Of a DNA stretch of 26,379 nucleotides, positions 9,086 to 19,616 are shown in pieces. This stretch comes from Chara braunii (Eukaryota; Streptophyta; Charophyceae; Charales; Characeae), in assembly GCA_003427395.1 (NCBI GenBank), contig BFEA01000755.1, forward strand, positions 5,618-31,996, written 5' to 3'. The notes under the pieces are model-generated. The model saw only the letters and a list, made by a program, of their open reading frames with translations, did no database searches and was not told where the DNA came from. Within the stretch, counting starts at the first letter, position 1, and every line of letters starts with the position of its first letter. Made by a program: the position numbers and the translations under genes.

Positions 9086-10430
9086 TGGAGGTACGCAGAC
9101 CTTGCCTGCCGACTGAGTAAGCGGATGCCGGCCCATCAGCAAGAGGAAGGGTGATTAGTCCTTCCCCTGTTCATAACTCACCTCATCCCCTACCCTAGTC
9201 CGGCGGCCACCAACTCGGAGATAGGCATCATCATTGAGGTGCCTCCTCGCAGCCGTGAGACGGGTCTAGTCCCTATCTCCCAGGACCCCATCCTGCCCGA
9301 GAGTGGCTCCCTCGCGAATCGTTCCTCCCAAAGTGGTATGTTTTGCGAATCCGGCTTCTTTCTTTCAAGAGAGTTGGGGCTCTCGATCAGTCCACGAGTG
9401 CAGTTACGAAGACCTCACAATTAGTCCCGAAACGGTTGTAATGTTCTGGCAGGGCAGGGTCAATGCCCGATGGTGGTGGCGGACTGCACCCGGTACCTCG
9501 CCAGCCTCTCCCCTTGGATAGTGCCGCCCAACTTAGTGCGGGCGGCCGTGGTCCGACCCAAACGGCCATGCCACCCCTCTATGACATGGCGTGTGGTTGG
9601 AGAGTAGCAGAATAGACTAGATAAGAATGACTTTCCTGCCCATTTGGCTCTCTCGCCCTTTGACGTTTAGGCATTCAACAGGAGGCGCAGTTGGAACTCC
9701 CCGACTAGAGCTCATTGTCGGAGGTGGTTCCGGATGTCCCGCATCAATCCAAGTGGTAGGTGCCTTAGTCCTTTAACCCTCACCCTCTTGAAAAGGAACG
9801 GGTCGCTTTTCCCCTCAAAGGGATAGAGGTCTTGGGGTCGTGGTGCATGCACCGGTATCCCGCTCTTGCTGAGGCCAAAGACTAGAAAAAAAGGGAAATT
9901 TCATTTCAAGGCTCTTTCCAAATCCATTTCAGGTCGCCTAGGGTCCCCTGTTTATGTAATGCAATTTTCAATTTTCACTCCAATTCCAATGCTCCATCTC
10001 ATTCCCATACTCAATCTCAGTCCAATGCTCAATGCAATATCTCTTCCACGACAAAGTCCAATATCTCTTCCAATGTCTTTTCCAGTGCCCCGCACTTTCC
10101 AATATCTTTTCAGAGGCTCAGCTCTTCCAATGTCATGCATCTCAAGCAANCATGCAAGGGGACCCCANTGCCAATTCCAAAGAATGACCCTTGTCAGGGG
10201 TCATTCCGAACAACCTGGTTAGGATCGTTCTTCTTTTCCAATCTCGAGCTTTGAATAGCCTGGTTAGGGCCATTCCTATTTCCATTCCATACTCATACCT
10301 AAATAGCCTGGTTAGGGCCATTNCCATTTCCATTCCATGCCCATACTTNAATAGCCTGGTTAGGGTCATTCCCATTTTCATTCCCTTCTCAATACAAGCG
10401 CCTGNGGGGGTGGGCTGAGGGAGGCTCGGA
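9086..10430. other. anonymous repeat-derived stretch
   Basis: No convincing gene. From 9957 to 10160 the plus strand is rich in CCAAT-, TCCAATGC- and CTCTTCC-like words, a loose diverged repeat, followed by the ordered 48-bp repeat. It may be part of the LTR that starts at 11076 or of the pol region of element B, but no protein homology was recognised. Confidence 0.3.
10207..10385. repeat. 48-bp tandem repeat, about 3.5 copies
   Basis: The word CCTGGTTAGG recurs at 10214, 10259, 10307 and 10355 (spacings 45, 48, 48). The unit reads roughly AATAGCCTGGTTAGGGCCAT followed by CC, ATTTCC and ATTCC words. Two Ns fall in it. Confidence 0.9.
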
Positions 10431-11076
10431 TCCGATTGTCAGTTGGGGGGNTAGGTAGTGGCCATTAGTTTTAGCGTGCTATGCATTTTCTCGCTCCACT
10501 TTTTTCTTTAGTTTTCTCATACATCCGACTTAGCGTCTAGCTCGCGGTGGGATTCACCCGNCCTTTAACAATGCTAGCCCGCCCGGTCGTTCAACCATAG
10601 CTGCAGGTCTCATGCATATTTGATGTTGAGGACTGGACTCCNTCGGATTAGGCTCCTAGGGGAAAGCACTGTCGTGCCGTTCTACCCGTAGGTTCCCTAA
10701 CCTCTCTTAACAGGACACCATCGTCATTCACACATGTGACCATACATTCTGAGAGACTCGTTGTGTCTGTAGCCAGNCCCAAGTCCTTCCAATCCACCTT
10801 GTATCACAATTTGTTGAGAAGACAGAAACCGAATTACAGATTGTTTAAATAGCAAAGAGAGAACCCCCTTATGTTCGAATCCCAATCACACTCTCCTTCG
10901 TCTTTGCCAAACTCAGAAAAAGTAGNTGATACTCAAAAAGTTGTCTCTCCCTGCATCTCCCAGCTTGCCCTCATGTCTTTTGGCAAAGTTTCAGGTCAGC
11001 AGACATTGTTTCACACAAAGTCCCACATCCTTGCCTTGACTAACTCTGTTTCGAGGAAGCCACTGAACAAAATACA
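10431..11076 (-). mobile_element. putative start of the 3' LTR of the large element
   Basis: The minus strand begins TGTATTTTG at 11076 directly after a long polypurine tract. A TATA-like string (CTATTTAAAC, near 10850) lies about 230 bases in, as expected for an LTR promoter. A possible end with ACA occurs near 10432, giving about 645 bp, but the matching copy at the other side of the element was not found, so the right-hand limit is only a suggestion. Confidence 0.35.
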
Positions 11077-11096
11077 CCCCCCCCCCCTTTCTCCCT
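11077..11096 (-). other. polypurine tract of the large element
   Basis: The minus strand reads AGGGAGAAAGGGGGGGGGGG immediately followed by TG at 11076. A purine run abutting TG is the normal start site for plus-strand synthesis in LTR retrotransposons. It lies about 190 bases downstream of the last ORF of the element. Confidence 0.6.
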
Positions 11097-11285
11097 GATT
11101 GCTTTGCCGAGTCCCAGTGCCCCTATTTTACATCCAACTGTGCCATCCAACCCCAGTTTGCCAACCCTTAATTCCCAGTATCCCGATCCGTTCTTTGGCG
11201 CTTAGCGCCCCTGCCCTCCTCTGTCTTTGGTGGCGGCACCACCCCCAGCCCGTAGGTCCGTATCTCGTCCAATGTTGCCTTCATA

Positions 11286-11885
11286 TCATGTAATGTTTCT
11301 TTTGAGNAAAAGTNTGTTGCCCCTCTCCCCAGCCGCCATGAGGCTACGGGCTANAATAATCCAGTCATGTCTGAAAATGCTNGCCCACACCTCGACCCAG
11401 TGACTGGGTGNGGGGCCGAATACCTCCTCNCAATCCTGGACCTCCTCTGAGGCCCTGCTTGTTGATGCCTGTCCTTCCGGCCTGGGCCTTGAGACCCTAT
11501 CCACCTCGCCATCGTTGCTTACAATTACGACCTCCGGAATGTCCTCCCCTGTCTCACTGTCATCTTCTGCGAATCTCTTAGCGTCTTTCCAACTTTCCTG
11601 CCCAGATTCTTCCTTGTTCTGGTCCTCTGTCCATATTTCTTCCCTCCTTTTCTCCCGTTCTTGCTCACTTTCATCCTCTGACCAGGCTGGGAGCACACCG
11701 CCTTCTTTTGTAGGGGAGGGTCTACAGGCTCGCATCTTCCTTTTTCCCGTCCTAACAGGGGGCCGGGGTTGCGATCCTATCACGAGCACCGGTCTGTTTC
11801 TGTTTTGGGGCCTCTCTGGTTGCCGCCATGGATCATCAATATTGATGTTTGCTTGATTAATGTCGTTCTCGTTGTTGGGTGCCAT
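11286..11885 (-). CDS. acidic ORF downstream of pol, unknown function
   Basis: A 199-residue open frame. The frame is open upstream to 12284, but I prefer the ATG at 11885 (MAPNNENDINQ). A splice-acceptor-like CCTTTCAG ends 24 bases before it, and the residues upstream look non-coding (Cys/Phe/Trp-rich). The protein starts Asn/Pro/Arg-rich and has a basic patch (GKRKMRACR, about residues 48-56). It then becomes strongly acidic and charged (about residues 70-125: EDESEQEREKRREE and similar), so it is probably disordered there. It ends in a more ordered Trp-containing tail (SHWVEVW, then IFRHDWII). It lies between the end of pol (12299) and the polypurine tract, the place where some Ty3 elements carry an env or accessory ORF. 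No signal peptide or membrane segment is seen, so it is not env-like. No domain was recognised. Four or more Ns fall in the tail. Confidence 0.45.
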   Translation of the reverse strand: MAPNNENDINQANINIDDPWRQPERPQNRNRPVLVIGSQPRPPVRTGKRKMRACRPSPTKEGGVLPAWSEDESEQEREKRREEIWTEDQNKEESGQESWKDAKRFAEDDSETGEDIPEVVIVSNDGEVDRVSRPRPEGQASTSRASEEVQDXEEVFGPXPSHWVEVWXSIFRHDWIIXARSLMAAGERGNXLXLKRNIT

Positions 11886-12298
11886 CTTGGTCCGCCTGAC
11901 TTCTATACCTGAAAGGCACGACACAAGACAGGAGAAAGTCCCAACCCATTCCCTTGTGGCACTCATCCAGGCTTTGCCCACACGTGTCCCCCAATCCCGG
12001 TTGCTCCCACGGAAACAGAAAGGCATGAAGAAGAAAAGAAAGGAGGAACAGCCGACCACNNCGCCCCNTTTTCCCAACGCCCCTCCAATGCCATGTCTTA
12101 TGGTACAATGTCCCATCCCCCATTGCTCATCCCAGTATCCCACAAAAACTATGGTACAGAAAACCCACGCCGAATCGCACGTTTTCCCATGCGACTCGTG
12201 CGCACCCAGGTCGTCAAAAGGAAAAAAACACCTTGACAAAAGACAACAANCAGAAGCACAAGCGATAAGTAGGCCTTTTGCCACTGTCCTAAGCGGCC

Positions 12299-13408
<1,110 letters not shown>

Positions 13409-13416
13409 ATATACTA

Positions 13417-13421
13417 CCTCT
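13417..13421 (-). promoter_or_regulatory. plastid Shine-Dalgarno-like site of chlN
   Basis: The minus strand has AGAGG with 8 bases before the chlN ATG. Plastid genes commonly use such bacterial-type ribosome binding sites, which supports the plastid origin of the insert. It has no meaning in the nucleus. Confidence 0.55.
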
Positions 13422-13454
13422 ATTCTTTTATATTTCTTTGCTATTTTTTTTTGC

Positions 13455-13505
13455 TATTGTTAATCTAATAATACAATCTGTTATTGTATTATTAGATTAA
13501 CAATA
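13455..13505. terminator. perfect 23-bp stem-loop, plastid 3'-end type
   Basis: Arms 13455-13477 and 13483-13505 are perfectly complementary (core TTAATCTAATAATACAAT), with the 5-base loop CTGTT. Plastid mRNAs often end at such inverted repeats, which stabilise the 3' end. Its place between the probable chlL stop (13553) and the chlN start (13408) fits a chlL 3' stem-loop. The perfect arms suggest the insertion is young. Confidence 0.85.
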
Positions 13506-13567
13506 CTAGATTAAGATGGGATTCAAACAATTTTGAAAAGAATGAATCAAATTTAGATTATCAAAAA

Positions 13568-16168
13568 CCCACTAAGGTTATCCCTTGCGTCAAGTATGTA
13601 CCTGTACCCTTTTTTGGAAACCGGCATGACTGCCAGGACGAGATGTACCATATGCCCTGGTCCCAGCACGCGGGTGGGTCTAAGTGGCTCGAAAATGCGG
13701 GCCGTGCTTCGTTCCTGACAGATTTTGCAGGTCTGGCAGTACGTGGCTACCATAGATGTCATTCCCGGCCAATAATAGAGTGGCGTTATCTTGGCTAGGG
13801 TCCCTTTGGATGAGCGATGGCCACCGACCAATCCGTCATGCATGGCCTGAATAATGTCGAGCTGTCGCATCCTTCCACAGACTACTCTCCTGGGTGTCAG
13901 GTCGTCCTCCTTTCTGAATAGGTGCCCCCTTCTAAGAGCATACCTATCCGCTTCCTCCCTGGCTTTAGGACTAACCTCGTGGGGTTCCTTGTTCCCCACC
14001 AGTAGCAACCCAATTTCTCTGAACAATCCATCATATGACTTGATGAGGAAGAACTGCTCTTCTTCCTGAGTACCCGTCTGATTATTATCCACCTGATAGG
14101 CCTGATAGTGCTGCATCTCCAGCTCTTGAGGCTCCATCATGCTCATAACCCTTCTCCCGCCTCCCTCAATGGCTAGTGCGATTTGTTCATCCCAGGGTTT
14201 CACAACACTGCCCCTGGCATCCTTCTCTTCCCTCCTTCGAACTCTGGTGACCGTACCTTCCCTTAATTCGGCAACCACTGTTGGAGGTCCCTTTTCGAGT
14301 GCTTTGATCAATAGCTCCCCAGTTGTGCAAGTGGTTGCGGCCATTTCGCTATCTACTACCAGCGTCCCACCCTCGTAGTCGAGGAACGCGTCGATCGGCT
14401 CTGCCTCCTCTAGCCCTTCGGGTGTGAGGACCACCCTGCTCAGTCCGTCTGCTCGATTCCTAAGGCCGGCTATGCACTCAATCTTGTAGTCGAACTGCCA
14501 GATAAACCCTACCCATCTTCCAACGGTCGGGTCTATAGGCTTATAGTTCTTCAGGGCCCCGGTGACATTGGTTGGGTCTATCCTCAAGATAAACCTCCTC
14601 CCGAAGAGATAAGCCTGNAAGGTCTTGAGGCAATGCANTATCGCAAGTACCTCCTTCTTGAACTGAGAGTAGCGCCGCTCGGCCAAATTGAGCGTCNTAC
14701 TCTCAAATCTGATCGGTCGCTCTTTACCATCTTCGCCTTTTTGAATTAGCACCCCGTCGACTGNNATTGGTCCTCCATCCGTCTCAAGGATGAAAGGTCG
14801 ACCGGCCTCGTCGTTAAAACACGGAGCGGCAAGGGTGACTTCTTCGGATGTGAGAATATTTTTCAGAGTCTGGACGNCCGATTCCCTTTCCTCAGTCCAA
14901 TCNAGCGTGCCTTCTTCACGGATCATGGCTCGAACTGGTTCCACTATCTTTGCGAACCCTTTTATGAAGATTCTCCAAAAGCCTACCACCCCAAGGAATG
15001 CCCTGACTTCTGTTGTAGTTCGAAGAGGCGTAGGCCATTGTGCTATCTTATCGGTCTTAGCCGGATCCGGCTTCCTTCCATAGGCCCCACAACGAAATCC
15101 CAAAATTGTGACTTCTGAAACTGCCAAGATACTCTTCGGACCGCTAGCGGTTATGTTGTATCCTAGGAATCTTCGCAGCAGCTCTCTAATATCCTGCAGG
15201 TGGTCCCAAACAAACTTTCTTATCCCCGGCTGGACTTCGGTCTCATCCTTCTCCCGTGCTCCTTTGACAGGATTGTCGTCAATGTAGGGCTCACATTTGT
15301 CTGGGAACATGTCCCCGGCCACCGCGAGCATTCTCCTCTNTGCCTCTGCTACCGCATTAGTAAATCCCATAGGCGTGACCTGCATCTGCAACTGTCCTAC
15401 TGGCGTATGCATAGCCGTGTAGGGCCTATCTCGTGCGTCCAGCGGAAGCTGGTCGTATCCTGAGTACAAATCTATCAAGGAGTAAATACTGCGTCCGGCA
15501 TGCGATTCGGCCAGGAGATCTGCCTGCGGCAACGATCCCGCATCCCGGATGGTGACAGCATTTAACTTTTGTAGGTCCTGAATCCACCTAAGTGACTTGT
15601 TGGGCTTGCGAAACACAAACCACTTGTTGGCGTAAGGAGATGCGGTAGGTTCTGCCACGAAGGAGTCCATTTTTGCCCTAAGGAGCTCCGTCACTTCTCT
15701 TGCGATCCCAAAATCGTAGGCCGGTCCCTTGTCATTCCAACACTCATGCTTGACCGCGTGGATCCTGACTGGTGGGATCAACTTAGCGTCCAGACACCCT
15801 TTCTGATGGTCATTGAAAGCGAATGCTAGGTGAGATTCTTGGCATAATTCTTTGATTGCCTGTGTTTCTTGCTCCGTTANAAAACCCTTTACTCCGATCT
15901 TCATGGTTTGGGCTACCTCATCCGGTATCCTATGTCCTTCCGCCACCCTCCTTTCTCTAATTACCCGAAGAACCTCCTCCTCCTTTTCCATGGCCTCCTC
16001 CTTAGTCATCTCGAGTAGGATGGAGACCGGCTTCGCCTTCTTCCCTACTGGCTTATACCTCCGAACGCTTCCTTCCGGGATTTTTCTTCTAAAAAATGAA
16101 CGGTCGGAGTTGCTTGCGGGCCTTCCACAATGCGGGGCTGAATACTGACCAGCTCCCCATTTAGGCAA
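13568..16168 (-). pseudogene. RT, RNase H and integrase N-terminal half (large element)
   Basis: An 871-residue open frame, of which all but the last few residues belong to the element. Residues about 30-50 (GSVRRYKPVGKKAKPV) lead into reverse transcriptase, residues 140-345. Motif A is SLIDLYSGYDQ with Asp233, and motif C is YIDD at 295-298. RNase H follows: Asp464 (FILETDGGP), Glu506, Asp531 and Asp574 (NRADGLSRV). A long linker of about 150 residues precedes the integrase HHCC finger (His777, His784, Cys814, Cys817). In the integrase core the first catalytic Asp appears replaced: LVLAVMP has Val844, where related elements have Asp by my alignment from memory. One base change would explain it. 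The frame ends at a TAA (13553) inside the plastid insert. It differs in frame from gag-pro, which stops at 16177. Eight Ns fall in it. Confidence 0.92.
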
Positions 16169-16176
16169 TAGCCTTT

Positions 16177-17178
16177 TTAGACCCTCTCCTCAAAGCGGGC
16201 GAGGGCGGCCCGGTCAACGGCCACTTTGTGGTACCTGATTGCTTTGACAAGCTGCAGTAAATCCGGGATTTCTAGTGTGACCTTATCCTTCTTGTCCCGG
16301 ATCTCCCCGCGCTTGGGCAAACTGGCTCCCAATTCCACCTCTGTTTCCTTCTCTACTACCATGACTCCCAGGGCGTCTTCGTCTGACCTACGATTCTTCA
16401 TTGGGAGTTCCATCTTGACCCATTCTTTCTTATTAAAGGCCTCTTCGATAATAATTTCCACCCTCTCTCTCATCCCTTCCATGCGTGCGAAAGCCCCCTT
16501 TCTAGCGCTCTCCTCAAAGGAGGGTGACCAGGTTGCGAGCTTCCCTTTTGGCGTGTCTCCCGCGGTTCCCATAAGGCGAAGCAGCTTGCCTCGTCCTGTC
16601 ACCGAGTCCTCTGTGTCTACCATGTAGGCGCCGTCGTGCAGGTGCATCCCGATCATCTCTACGTTCACATACCACGGGCGCTCGAGGATCACGTCATGGT
16701 CCATTTCGTCCATGACGGTCATTCGTTGGAACGACCATATAGACTCTCTAACCCCGGTTTTAACTGCGCACTTGGTAACATAGCCAGAAAAGGGGATTTC
16801 CCCGCCTGCTCCCCGGACACTCCCCGTGACCTCCCGGTTGATTGGACACCCAGCAATTGTTGCGAAGTCCTTGCGAATGAGTGCGATTTCTGCCCCGCCA
16901 TCTACCAGTGCATCCGTATGGTGGCTGCCAATCTGGACTTTCAATTTCCCTACCGTTAGCGCATGGAAACTCAGTTTCGTACCAGGCGGTGCCCTCATGA
17001 CTTCTCCGCCTTCCCGGTCTGGCAGACTTAGCCGGATGTCTGCGAAGGCCTTCTCTAGATCTTCCAGATCCCCGGGGGCCCTCTGACAGTTTGCTACTTC
17101 CCGCGGTGGTTCCTCTTCCTTGCCTTCTTCGCGTACATCCGGTTCCTCCGCTACTTCCACCCTTTGCCTCGTTAGCAG
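16177..17178 (-). pseudogene. aspartic protease region of gag-pro (large element)
   Basis: The frame following the stop at 17179-17181. The residues after it are acidic (EEPDVREEGKEEEPP). The retropepsin core is ALVDGGAEIALI, about residues 84-95 from 17160. The usual catalytic triplet DTG or DSG is DGG here, which I believe is normal in some algal Ty3 elements but could weaken activity. The flap region and a late hydrophobic motif follow. The conserved ILGRPW-like string reads ILERPW (about 158-163), a Gly-to-Glu change that would probably disturb the fold. The C-terminal part (about residues 190-325) links to RT and has a charged stretch with many Lys/Glu. It ends at TAA 16177 with FEERV, and RT continues in another frame with a short overlap, so either a programmed shift or an indel separates pro from pol. 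Confidence 0.8.
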
Positions 17179-17181
17179 CTA

Positions 17182-19328
17182 TCTTAGGCCCTTTAGTAGT
17201 CTAGGACTAGCCTGCAACATGGTCTGGAAGGAAACCGATACCATGGTCCCTAGCAACTTGCTAAGAGTGTCGTCTATCTCAGGATCGGCAAGGATAGGGA
17301 TCTAGTACCTGAATTTCTTCTTTGCGGATGTTACTTTGTCTACCGGCGCCTCCTCCCTAGGCTTGCCGTAAACTTTGTCCTGATCCGATTCTGCTGGCGG
17401 ATTCGACCCTTCCTGCGCGTCTTCCATGACCGCGTCCTGAATTACCTTCTTTGCAGCACCCCGTTGTCTGGTGGTCACATTAACCCTGTCGCGGTCATCA
17501 CTCTCGGTGATGAAGTTAACCTGGTGCCCTTGCCCGGGTGCCTGTCCCCAGGTAAGTTCCTCTACTGGTTCGGCCTCAACCGCGGCTGCGTCCAGGTTGT
17601 TAAGTGCGACTACTGCTCTGCGCATCCCTCTCGGCGAGTTCCAGTTTACCCTCTCTCCTCGTGGCCCGAGGATTTCCCCCCGCAAAGTTCTAAAGCACCG
17701 TTTAAGGATGATATCGTGGTTAAGCCTGGACCACGTGCGGACAAAATGCCCGACTATCGTGCAGTACTTGCACTGCTCATTGGTCGGGTCCTTTCGATTA
17801 TTACCGCGGTTGGCTATCCCTGGGGGTACGATTGCCTCTTGTGGCGGGAGGGGGGGTCGTACTGCTTGCATTTGTGAGACCTGGGCTTGCATCACCAGTA
17901 AAGCATTCTCTACTCTCTCTATCTTGTCATCAACCCCATGGACCCGCTCGTGCAAGCTTTCGATTCCTTTCTTCACTTTATCTCCAGTCTTGCATGTCAA
18001 ATTTATGATCTCTCCTTCTTTTAGCAGGGCCAACGAGTCAGTCACCACCATCTTCTCTGCAATATCCGTTATAGTGTTGAAATCTACGTCTCTAGTGTTC
18101 AGGAACTTTGTTGTCTACTGGTAGGCGGACAAGATCTTATGTTTGTCAAACTCGATGACCTGCTTTAGGAAGTACTTGCTCATTATTCGGTCCGTCACTC
18201 CGAGGATTCGTAGTGCTACGAGAGTAAACTCCCTTAGGAAGTCGTTGTATGTTGCGAAATTCTTCCTTTGCACTGTAGCTAGTTCCGCCTCCGTGGCCAT
18301 CTTTTCGTCTGCTAGATACTTCCTCATCATCACGTCCCTAGCCTCTTTCCATGATCCGCTTGTTGCAACGATTGCCATTATGTCCCTACCTAGGTTGAGT
18401 GACACATGCTTGCCTAGGTGCTCCATCTTTTCCTCCTTAGTCCATCTTAGTAAGGCTGCTAGATTTTCATAATCGATTAGGAACTTGGTGATGTTTCCGC
18501 CATCGAAAGTCAGCTTTTTCTTGGCGTCGGCCAAGTATCCCTGGTTTTTGCTGAGAGCGCGCGTGAGGGACGACACCACCTTTCTAAGCCCTCCCTCAAT
18601 CATCCCAGGTCCTGTCGCGGAACTCGGACCGACGCCTTCCTTGCTAAAATCGAGTTGCCCTTTTGGCTTTGCGATCCCCTCGGGGTCAAACGTTCCTAGC
18701 ACCCTTTCCCTCAGGCTCCAGAGTCCCTCGCATCCTCTTACACTTACAGGCGACGCCGAGGGTCAGCTTGCTCCGCTGTCCAGTAGGGGTGGATTGACTG
18801 GTCTATCCCTATCCTCCCTAAGGAATTCTATTCCTTCTTTCCCTTTCCTTGTTGGGGTGTCCCTCGTGTCTCTAGGCCGATCCTTCCTATGTTGTGCATC
18901 CCCATCCTGGCTTCCTTGCCCGAGGTCCAGTTCCCCTTCTTCCCACGTCCTGTCATCAGCGGCATTTTTCTCGGCATCGTTCATGATCTCCTCCAATAGT
19001 TTTGCCCTGTACTCTGTCGTGTGTCTCTCTACTTCGGCTAGCTTTCTCCGTGCATCCGTTAGCCTGACCTTTTTCGGCTCCGCCCCTCGGGTTGCTGACG
19101 TGCCGGACTCTCTCTGTCTCTAACTTCCTTGGTTCCCGGAGTTCCCCGTTTACTTTCCTCGTTCTTTTCTGAATCTTCCCCGGGCACAGCGTCCTTGCTT
19201 CTCTCCCTGTTTCCTAGTGACTTTGCCGACCCCCGATCCCCTAGGTCCCGCTCTTCTTGATCTACGTCGTCCTTTACGTCCTGATTTTCGTCCCTCAATT
19301 GACTTCCAGCATCGTCTCCCGTGACCAT
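17182..19328 (-). pseudogene. gag of the large Ty3/gypsy element, broken
   Basis: Gag can be read from the ATG at 19328. It starts with a very acidic, probably disordered N-terminus (about 85 residues). A frameshift near 19085 leads into a coiled-coil-like stretch (RRKLAEVERHTTEYRAKL), then TGA at 18763-18765, then the capsid-like domain (18702-18118, e.g. FDGGNITKFLIDYENLA). Next come TAG at 18115-18117, a heptad-rich segment (about 18000-17870), a CCHC knuckle and a region WNSPRGMRRAV. TAG codons at 17302 and 17179 follow, with about 40 residues between. All the pieces from 18996 to the protease share one frame, so the breaks are single nonsense changes. The knuckle is C94-C97-H102-W107: its last Cys is Trp (codon 17733-17731), so zinc binding should be lost. 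A possible splice acceptor (CACAG after a T run) ends 19 bases before the ATG. Confidence 0.85.
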
Positions 19329-19344
19329 GTTTTCCTTCCTCTAG

Positions 19345-19370
19345 CCCTGTGATATGGAAAAAAAAAATTG
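19345..19370 (-). promoter_or_regulatory. possible 3' splice acceptor before gag
   Basis: The minus strand has a ten-T run, then CCATATCACAG with its final G at 19347, followed by GGCTAGAGG and the gag ATG at 19328. The pyrimidine run followed by CAG is a good acceptor by eye. No transcript evidence. Confidence 0.35.
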
Positions 19371-19616
19371 GCAATCACACATAATTCTCTTAGCCTTTAA
19401 AATTGCCTATTTTTCACCCCTTTTTTGCTCTTCCCTTCGCTTATCTTAGGCATCCTAGCCGCACCTTTGGTTGCAACGGCGTCTCTCGCCCCTTTTCCTG
19501 CCATGTGTTCAGTCCATGGCGGCTCTGGTCACAACCACCCAATCAGTTCTTTTACACCTATATTTTTTTTCTTTTTCCTTTAGTTCTTGTTTCTACCGTC
19601 TTTCTTGGCATTTTCC

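Noticed and set aside
10405-10435. Primer-binding-site-like string (ATCGGATCCGAGCC on the minus strand) next to a possible LTR end
   Set aside because: Only a partial likeness to known sites, and a 3' LTR should not be followed by one. It could mark a tandem element, but evidence is too thin.
12123-12284. Upstream extension of the last ORF to 12284
   Set aside because: The added 133 residues look non-coding and an acceptor-like site lies just before the internal ATG at 11885.
13854-18124. Plus-strand open frames opposite gag-pol (for example 17471-18124)
   Set aside because: Shadows of the minus-strand coding sequence, with no domain of their own.
17179-18765. Reassigned or read-through TAG codons in gag
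   Set aside because: TGA and a frameshift also occur and other domains carry damaging changes, so decay explains it better.
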